Assembly (NCBI GenBank): GCA_963677085.2
Contig: CAXXFH010000003.1
Location: 558,001 to 622,000, forward strand
Direction of reading: 5' to 3'
Source of the DNA: G963677085 sp963677085
GTDB lineage: Bacteria; Planctomycetota; Planctomycetia; Pirellulales; Thermoguttaceae
DNA: 64,000 nt
Under the pieces are notes generated by a model that saw nothing but the letters and a program-made list of their open reading frames with translations, ran no database searches and was not told the origin of the DNA. Both the position numbers and the translations under genes were made by a program. Shown in pieces: positions 34,001 to 43,000 of the stretch; position 1 is the stretch's first letter; every line of letters begins with the position of its first letter.

Positions 34001-37000
34001 CACCACGCTTGCATCCAACTGTCGCCGGTTCGGGCGGAGGTGGTGGGTGAGCTATTGAAGAGCGCTACGGAAACACTGTCGCTGACGCCGTCGGCTGACG
34101 CAACGACCGTGGCCGGGATACAGGCGCCCGGCGCGGTGTACAACCCGTCGTCGTCGATCGAGCCGGCGGTGGTGCTCCAACTGAACGTCGGCTGCGTGAC
34201 CATCGCGTTGCCGAACTGATCGAGGCCCACGGCCGTAAATTGTTGAGTGGAACCGATGTCCATACTCACCGACGACGGAGTGACGTCGATCGTGGTCAGC
34301 GTCGACACGATGGTGATCGCAACCGTGTCGGTGACCGACAGGCCGCCGCCATCGGTAATGGTGACCTGGAACTCGTAGTCGCCCAGGCTGGTGAAGGTGG
34401 CCACGGCCTGCTTGGCGGCATTGGTGCCGTTTTCGCTGCCGTCGACGGTGAAGGTGGGATCGTCGGCCCCGCTGGGTTTGGAAAGGACCGCCCAGGTGTA
34501 CGTCAAGTGCGATTCGTCGGCGTCGTCGGCCCCGAGCACCGAAAGCGCAGCCGTGGCGCTGGCCGACACCTGCGTGGCCGCTGCGGCGGTCGACACCGTG
34601 GGAGCGTGGTTGGTGACCGCCACCGTGCTATTGAGAACCAGACTGCCGCAGGTGACGGTGACCGTGTCGCTGCCCGTGGCGTCGGGCGCGGTATACAGTC
34701 CGCCCTCGTCGATCGTGCCCGAGGTGGCGGACCAGGTGTACATCGAGGCGGACACCGGGTCGCCGAACTGATCCGTGATGCCGGCAACAGTGAACTGCTG
34801 CGTGGCACCGGCGTCGAGGCTGACGGTGTTGGGCGTAAGCGACATGCCGACCTGCGTGTCTTCCTCCGGAATCTGATCCACCGTGACGGCCACGCTACTG
34901 GTGGTCGAGAGGTTGTCTCCATCGGTGATGGTCACGGTGAACCAATACGTGCCGGCCGTATCAACCGTGACCGTGGTGCTTTTCGCCGCATTCGTGCCGT
35001 TGGCACTGTAGGAGATCGTCTCGGCACCCGGGGCCAGCATCGTGGCCGCCCAGGTGTACGTCAAATACTCCTCGCCATCGTCATCGTCACCCAAGACCGA
35101 CAGCGCGGCGGTTACTCCCGCGGTATCCACTTCCGCCGCCGCTGCCGTGGCCACGGTCGGCGGAACGTCGACATTGTTGGTTGTCGCCGTGACCGTGTTC
35201 GAGGTCGAGTTGCCGAGATGGTTGAAGGCCGTGACGTAGAAGGAATACTCCGCGCCGGGCTCCAGGTCGGTCAGGGTCCAACTCGTGCAGTTGGGCTGCG
35301 TAGTAGCAACCTCCGCATACGCTCCCCCCGCGGTGGACTGCCAGATCTTGAAACCGGCCTCGTTGTCGGAATTGTCACCCCAGGCCAACGCCATCTGCAC
35401 GGTGCCAGAAACGGGCGTTGCGGTGAGGTTCGTGGGAGCGGCCGGGGCGGCCAGGGCGGCCGGCGTCGTTGCGTTGGCGGCGGTCGAATACTCCGAAGTC
35501 CCCGCGCTGTTGTAGGCCTGAACTCGGAAGTAATACGGGGTATTCGGGGCGAGGTTGCCGACGACGAACGCGGTTCCCCAGGCCGTGGCTACCTCGGTGA
35601 ACTCCACTCCGTCGGTCGATTGCTCGACGCGGAACCCGTTGTGATCTGCGGAGCCGGCCGTCCACGTCAGATTGACCTGACTGGTCGATGCGGCCGTGGC
35701 GGCCAGGCCGGTCGGCGTTGCGGGCGGGGCCGCCGTGGTCTCCACTTCCACCGCCCCGGTCGTACCCGAGTCGCCCATACCGTTGTAGGCCCGAACCCGG
35801 AACCAGTAGGTGGTACTCGGCAGCAGATCGGTCACCGTCGCGCCGGTGCCATCGCTTCCCACGGTCGTTGCTACCTCCGTGAAGTTCGTTCCGTCGGTCG
35901 ACTGTTCTACGACGAAGCCGTCCTGCTGGGAGGAAGGATCCACGGTCCACGACAACTCGACTTGGCTGCTGGCGACGGCATCGACCGTCAGGGTCGTCGG
36001 CGCCAACGGGAGATCGTCTGTCGTGGTGGCGGTGACCGCCGCCGAAGGGGCCGTGCCGATGTCGTTGTACGCGGCAACCCGGAGCCAATACTGGGTGTCC
36101 GGATCCAATCCCGTGACCGAACAGCTCGTGGCATCCGCATCGGCCCAGCCGGCGAAGGCGAAGGTCGTGCCATCGGTGGACTTCTCGATCACGAAGCCCA
36201 GTTCGCTGGCGGCGTTGTCCGTCCAGGCCAGGTCCACCTGGGTATTGGAGACAACCTCGGTTACGGAAAGGCCCGTTGCCGCGTAGGGGATTCCATTGTG
36301 GATCACGAAGCTCTGCACGTCGCTGCCGCCGTCGTCGTCGCTTATCGTCACCACGACCGTGTAGATGCCCGGCTCGGCATAGGTGTGGCTGCCGTCGAAC
36401 GAGCCCTCGGTCAGCACGCCGGCTTCGCCCGTGACATCGATGGTGGGGCTGCCGGTCGTCAACGCAGAATCGTCGCCCCAGTCGATGCTATAGGAAAAGG
36501 TCTCCACGGTTGCCGGACTGCCCGTCGCGTGGTCGAAACCCGGGTCGGTGAATACGGCCAGGTCCGTCAGGCTGAAGCTCTGTCCCTCGTAGACCACCTG
36601 GTCGTCGACGACGGTCAACGTCGGGGCGACGTTCTCCACGACAACGGGCCGCCCGGCACCGGCGCGGTAACACGCCAGCACCACGTTCGACGCTCCGTTG
36701 CTGCCGGCGACGAGAATCCGGCCGTCCGGCAGAATGGCCAGGGCGTTGGCGCGTTCGGAGGTGCTGCCGAAATCGGTGGTCAGCTTGCCACTGGTGCCGA
36801 ACGTCGTGTCCAGCGTGCCGTTTTCTTCGTAACGCGACAGGGCGAAGTTGTCGCCGCCGGTGGCTTCGTTCGTGTACCCGGCGACGACGATCTTGCCGTC
36901 CGCCTGAATCGCCAGCGCGTAGGCGTAGTTTTCGTTGCCGCCGAAGTCCGTGGTAAGCATGCCGTCGGCGTCGAACGTCGTATCCAGCGTGCCGTTCTCC

Positions 37001-40000
37001 TCGTAACGTGCCAGGGCGAAGTCTACTCCACCCAGACCATCTTCCGCACGCCCGGCAACGACGATCTTGCCATCCTGCTGGATTGCCACGGCATAGGCCC
37101 GGTCACCGGAGCCGGCGAAGTCGGTGGTCAGCATCCCGTCGGCATCGAACGTCCCGTCGAGGGCGCCGTCTTTTTCGTAGCGAACCAGCGCGAAGTTGTC
37201 GCCGCCGGCCGTCTCGTTGGCATAGCCGGCCACGACGATCTTGTCGTCCGGCTGGATCGCCAGGGCGTAGGCGCGATCCGCCCCCGCGGCGAAGTCGGTG
37301 ATCCGCGTGCCGTCGGTGCCGAAGTCCGTGTCCAACTCGCCATACGCGTCGAAGCGTGCCAGGGCGAAGTTGGATTGTCCCGCGGTGGGAACGGCATAAC
37401 CGGCGACGACGATCTTGCCGTCCGACTGCAGGGCCACCGACCAGGCGCCGTCGTCCTCGCCGTCGAAGTCGAGGATAAGCTTGCCTTCGGTACCGAAGTC
37501 CGTATCGAGGCTGCCGTACCAGTCGTAGCGTGCCAAGGCGAAGTCGGATTGGCCTGCGCTGTCGTAGGCGTAGCCGGCCACGAGAATCTTGCCGTCCGGC
37601 TGGACGATCACGGCGTTGATCACGTCGTTGCCGCCCGCGAAATCGAGAACGACCGTGCCGGTACCGCCAAACGTCGTGTCCACACTGCCGTCCGCTTCGT
37701 AGCGGGTCAGCGCGAAGTCATAGCCATTCGCCCCGGTCTGGTAGCCGCCGACAAGAAACTTCCCGTCCGCCTGCACGGCCAGGGCGTTGGCTTCTCCCAG
37801 CGCCGTGGCGAGTATCCCCTCGTCGCCGAAACTCGTGTCCAATTCGCCCGGCCGTCCGCCGGTGGGCAAAAAGGCGTCGTAGCTTCGCGTCCCGTCACTG
37901 GCGGTGGCCGCAATCAGGTACGAGGCGTCGCCGTCGGCGTAGGTGTGCTCGGCCGAGGAGGGATCACCCGTGAGAGTGTCCGTGGTGCCGTCACCCCAGT
38001 CGATCGTCCACTCGGTGATCGTCAGACTGCCCGAATCGAGCATGAGTTCATAGGGAGAACCTTCCACGATGCTCGCCGGGCCGTCGATCGTCACGCCCAA
38101 TAGTACTTCTACCGATAAGGGAGCAAGTGGATGGGTGCCGTCCTCGTCGATCAACGTAACCGAGATCGTGTACGTGCCGAGCACTTCATACATATGGGTG
38201 TAGTTGCCTTGAGGAAGGCCGTCGGTTGGGACGTCATACGTCGCTACCGCCGTCCCATCACCCCAGTCAATCGTGTAGCTAGCAAGCGTGTCGGCCCCCG
38301 GATCCAACAGGGCCCCCAGCGTGAGCGAGTACTGCTCGTCGATGACAACGGCCGCCGCCCCACTCACGGTGAGCGTTGGCACCACGTTGCCGACGACGAG
38401 CGCGAAGGTGACCTCGGTGTAAGCCGAGTCGCTGTCGGTGGCGGTGATGGTAACCGTCTGGGAAGCGTCGGGGCCGTCGCTAGGCGTGTAGGTCCAACTC
38501 CAGGTGCCGTCGCCGTTGTCGGTGACCGTGCCGACGGAGGCGGTGAGCGTGACGGTAGCACTGTCCATGTCGCCGAAGGCTCCTGTGTTCGTCACTTCCG
38601 TGCCTTCGTCCGTCGTCACCGTAGCGTTCGTCACCGTCAGCGACGGCGGATCGTTGACCGGCGTGATAGCGACATCCCGCGTCACGATATTGGAATCGAG
38701 CTCGCCATCGTTGACCGTGAAACTAACCGTCCGGGTGCTCGGGTCGGGGTCGTCCGAGGTGTTTTCGTAGGTCACGCTCCGCAGCGCGGCTTGGTATTCG
38801 GCCACGGTTGCCGAGCCGCTGAGCGAAAGGGTGCCCGTGGTCGAATTCCAACTGCCGGTGATCGTGGCCGTATCGGTAAAGGCCAACACATCCTCGCCGC
38901 TCTGATAGTTGCCGGTGATCTGTATCGTGGCCGACTCTAGATGCGTGTCGTCTTCGTCCTCCACCGTCAACTGCCCGGTCAGCGCCAAGGGACTTTGGTT
39001 TTCCGTGTAGGACAGCGCCGCAGTCTCGATGGCATCCAGTACGGGCTCTTCGTGGATGTCGATGACCGTAATCATCACGGTAGCCGAATCGTTCTGCACG
39101 GGCGAGCCGTTGTCGGTGACCCGGACGGTGAGCAAATACGACGAAGTGGCCTCGTAATCCAAAGCGTCTTGGTCGGCGACGGTGATTTGACCGGTGGACG
39201 GATTGATGGCGAAGGCGCGATCTTCATTGCCGGCGGTGATTTCGTAAGTCAGCGTTTGCGCCGGAATGTCCTCATCCGTTGCGGTGATCTGGCCGACGAG
39301 GGTGCCCACCGCGGAGTTCTCGGCGATCGAAAAGCTGTAGGGTTCGTTCTGGAAGACGGGTGGGTCCGGCTGAGCCGTGACCGTAATCGTCGCCGTGTCG
39401 GCGACCGAACTGAAGGCCGTGGTGCCGCCGGTCGATGTCGTGTTGGCCGTCTGCCCCGCCGTGCCGGTCGTCTGGTCCCATGCCCTAAACGTAAAGTTGG
39501 CCGATCCGTTGAAATTGGCGTCGGGGACGAAGCGAACCTTGTCGTTGGCGTTCAACAGCCGTGAGGCGGCCGTGGTAGCGGTAAACGTGGTCCACGTACT
39601 TGTTCCCGACAACTGGTACTGCCAGTCGCCATTGGCGTTGTCCACCGACGTAATCGCGATCGCCTCGGGGGCCGGGGTGACGTCGGGGTCGGTGATCGAG
39701 CCGTTGACCACGATCGAGGCCACCGTGTTGCCCGCCGGGCTAGTGGTGTCCTCGTCGATCGTTGTCAACACGGGCGAATAGGATGCATTCAGCACGGGTG
39801 CATCGTTCACGGCCGTGACCGTAATCGTCGCCGTATCAGCGACCGAACTGAAGGCCGTGGTGCCGCCGGTCGACGCCGTGCTGGCGGTTTGGCCGTGCGT
39901 GCCGGTCGTCTGGTCCCATGCCCTAAACGTGAAGTTGGCCGAGCCGTTGTAGTTGGCGTCGGGGACGAAGCGGATTTTGTCCGCGGCGCTCAACAACCGC

Positions 40001-43000
40001 GAGGCGGCCGTGGTAGCGGTAAACGTGGTCCACGTGCTCGTGCCCGACAATTGGTACTGCCAATCGCCATTGGCGTTGTCCACCGACGTAATCGCGATCG
40101 CTTCCGGGGCCGTCGCCACATCGGGATCGGTGATCGAACCGTTGACCACGATCTCGGCTACCGTGTTGCCTGCCGACGTGGTAACGTCCTCGTTGATCGC
40201 CGTCAACACGGGCGAGTACGCCGTATTCAAGACGGGCGCGTCGTTCACGGCATTGACGGTAATACTGGCTGTGTCGGAGGCCAAACTAAACGCTGTGGTG
40301 CCGCCGGTGGACGCCGTGCTGACGGCTTGGCCGTGCGTGCCGGTAGTCTGATCCCACGCGCGGAATGTGAAACTCGCCGAGCCGTTGTAGTTGGCGTCGG
40401 GTACGAAACGGATCTTGTCCGTGACGCTCAACAACCGCGAGGCGGCCGTGGTAGCGGTAAACGTGGTCCACGTGCTCGTGCCCGACAATTGGTACTGCCA
40501 ATCGCCATTGGCGTTGTCCACCGCGGTGATCGCGATCGCCTCGGGGGCCGGGGTGACGTCGGGGTCGGTGATCGAGCCGTTGACCACGATCGAGGCCACC
40601 GTGTTGCCCGCCGACGTGGTGTCGTCCTCGTCGATCGCCGTCAACACGGGCGAATAGGATGCATTCAGCACGGGTGCATCGTTCACGGCCGTGACCGTAA
40701 TCGTCGCCGTGTCAGCGACCGAACTGAAAGCCGTGGTGCCGCCGGTCGACGTCGTGTTGGCCGTCTGCCCCGCCGTGCCGGTGGTTTGGTCCCATGCCCT
40801 AAACGTGAAGTTGGCCGAGCCGTTGAAATTGGCGTCGGGGACGAAGCGAACCTTGTCCGTGACGCTCAACAACCGCGAGGCGGCCGTGGTAGCGGTAAAC
40901 GTGGTCCACGTGCTCGTGCCCGACAATTGGTACTGCCAATCGCCATTGGCGTTGTCCACCGCGGTAATCGCGATCGCCTCGGGGGCCGGGGTGACGTCGG
41001 GGTCGGTGATCGAGCCGTTGACCACGATCGAGGCCACCGTGTTGCCCGCCGACGTGGTGTCGTCCTCGTCGATCGCCGTCAACACGGGCGAATAGGATGC
41101 ATTCAGCACGGGTGCATCGTTCACGGCCGTGACCGTAATCGTCGCCGTATCAGCGACCGAACTGAAGGCCGTGGTGCCGCCGGTCGACGCCGTGCTGGCG
41201 GTTTGGCCGTGCGTGCCGGTGGTTTGGTCCCACGCTCGGAAGGTGAAACTGGCCGAGCCGTTGTAGTTGGCGTCGGGGACGAAGCGAACCTTGTCGTTGG
41301 CGCTCAACAGCCGTGAGGCGGCCGTGGTAGCGGTAAACGTGGTCCACGTACTTGTTCCCGACAACTGGTACTGCCAGTCGCCATTGGCGTTGTCCACCGA
41401 CGTAATCGCGATCGCCTCGGGGGCCGGGGTGACGTCGGGGTCGGTGATCGAGCCATCGACGACGATCGAAGCCACCGTGTTGCCCGCCGACGTGGTGACG
41501 TCTTCGTCGATCGCCGTCAACACGGGCGAGTACGCCGCGTTCAAGACGGGTGCGTCGTTCACCGCATTGACAGTGATATATGCCGAATCGTAAGTCGCGC
41601 TGAAGGCCGTCGTGCCGCCGGTCGACGTCGTGTTGGCGGTTTGACCGTGTGTACCAGTGGTTTGGTCCCACGCCCGGAAGGTGAAACGGGTGGAACCGTT
41701 GTAGTCGGGATCGGGTACGAAGCGGACCCTGTCGGTGGCATTCAACAGCCGCGAGTACCTCGTGGAGGCGGTGAACGTTGTCCAGGTGCTCGTGCCGGCC
41801 AATTGGTATTGCCAGTCACCGTAGGTGCTTGCCACCCAAGTGATGGCGATCGCTTCCGGGACCGTCGTCACATCGACGTCGGTGATCGAGCCGTTGGCCA
41901 CGATCTCGGCCACCGTGTTGCCCGCTGGGCTGGTGATGTCTTCGTTGATCGACGTCAACACGGGCGAGTACGCCGCGTTCAAGACGGGCGCATCGTTGAC
42001 CGCCGCCACCGAGACACCAAAACTTCGATAGACGCGGTCGCTGCCTTGCACGCCGCGGACGGCGATGGTGGCGTTGCCGTATTGGTTGTTTTGGTAGTCG
42101 AGCGTCACCTGGGCGCCGCTGTAGCTGGGGGCGACCAGCGTCGGGTTGCTGTTGTAGGCCGTTTGGAAGGTGGGGCTCGTGAAGGTGCCCGTGAGGTTGA
42201 AGACGTCGTTGGCGTCGTCTTCGTTGGCCGTCACATTGGCGATCGCATTCAGCGCCATCGTGCCCACGCCCGCCTTGCTTGCCTGGACGTAGTCGAAGTC
42301 GTTGGCCACGAAGCTGCGTGTGGTGTTTTGCCACTCGACCCAGTTGTCGCCGCCCGACCAACCGTCGGTGATGCTGGCCGTGGCGTCGTTGCCCCAGAGT
42401 TGCGCCGTGTCGGTGCCGCCGGTGGCGTAAGCGATTACCTGCTCGAACGCCTTGGCGCGGTTGTAGTAGCCCGTGCCCGTGAGGGCACCATCGTCGAGGT
42501 TGCTGCTGCCGTCGTTGTAGAGTCGAGCGACGAACGTGTCGTTGCCCGTCGTGTCGTACAGCAGGGCCACGTCCTCGCCGCCACTGGTTGCCGTGGCGTA
42601 GGCGTGAACGGCGTCGAAGCCCTGGGCCTTGACATCCCACGGTTCCGTGCCCGAGGACATCGCGACGACGCTGGACAACTGCACCTCTTGCGCGGCGAGT
42701 GCCGAATCGCTGCCGGTCGTTCGCGTGAGTTGATCGGTGGGCGATTCGTTCTCAGCTTCGCTCTCGGATTGTTTTGCCGCCGCGATTTCCTTCGGGCTCT
42801 TCTCGAAGAAGTCCTGCGGATCGAGCGTGCGGCCTTTAAACTTCGTCTCCAACGACTTCAGGTAGTCCTGCCAGTGTTCGAAACCGATCTTCCAGAGCCG
42901 TTCTTCGTCGTTCAGCTTCTTCTGGCTGGCGGAAGTGTTCTCCTTCGTGGTGGCCGTCGCCGTCAACGCGGTTTCGGTCGCCGTGAGTTCAACGCTGCCG

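Noticed and set aside
34240..38103. 1287-codon open frame on the + strand
   Set aside because: It is antisense to the giant protein gene, lacks motifs, has Arg/Val/Gly-skewed composition and mirrors the repeats of the real gene; an effect of GC-rich codon use.
39889..41316. 475-codon + strand frame with internal repeats
   Set aside because: Complement of the six tandem cadherin-like units; the repetition is inherited from the real gene.
39370..41990. Regular repeats considered as a CRISPR-like array
   Set aside because: The unit is about 440 bp, fully coding and in frame; no short repeat with unique spacers.
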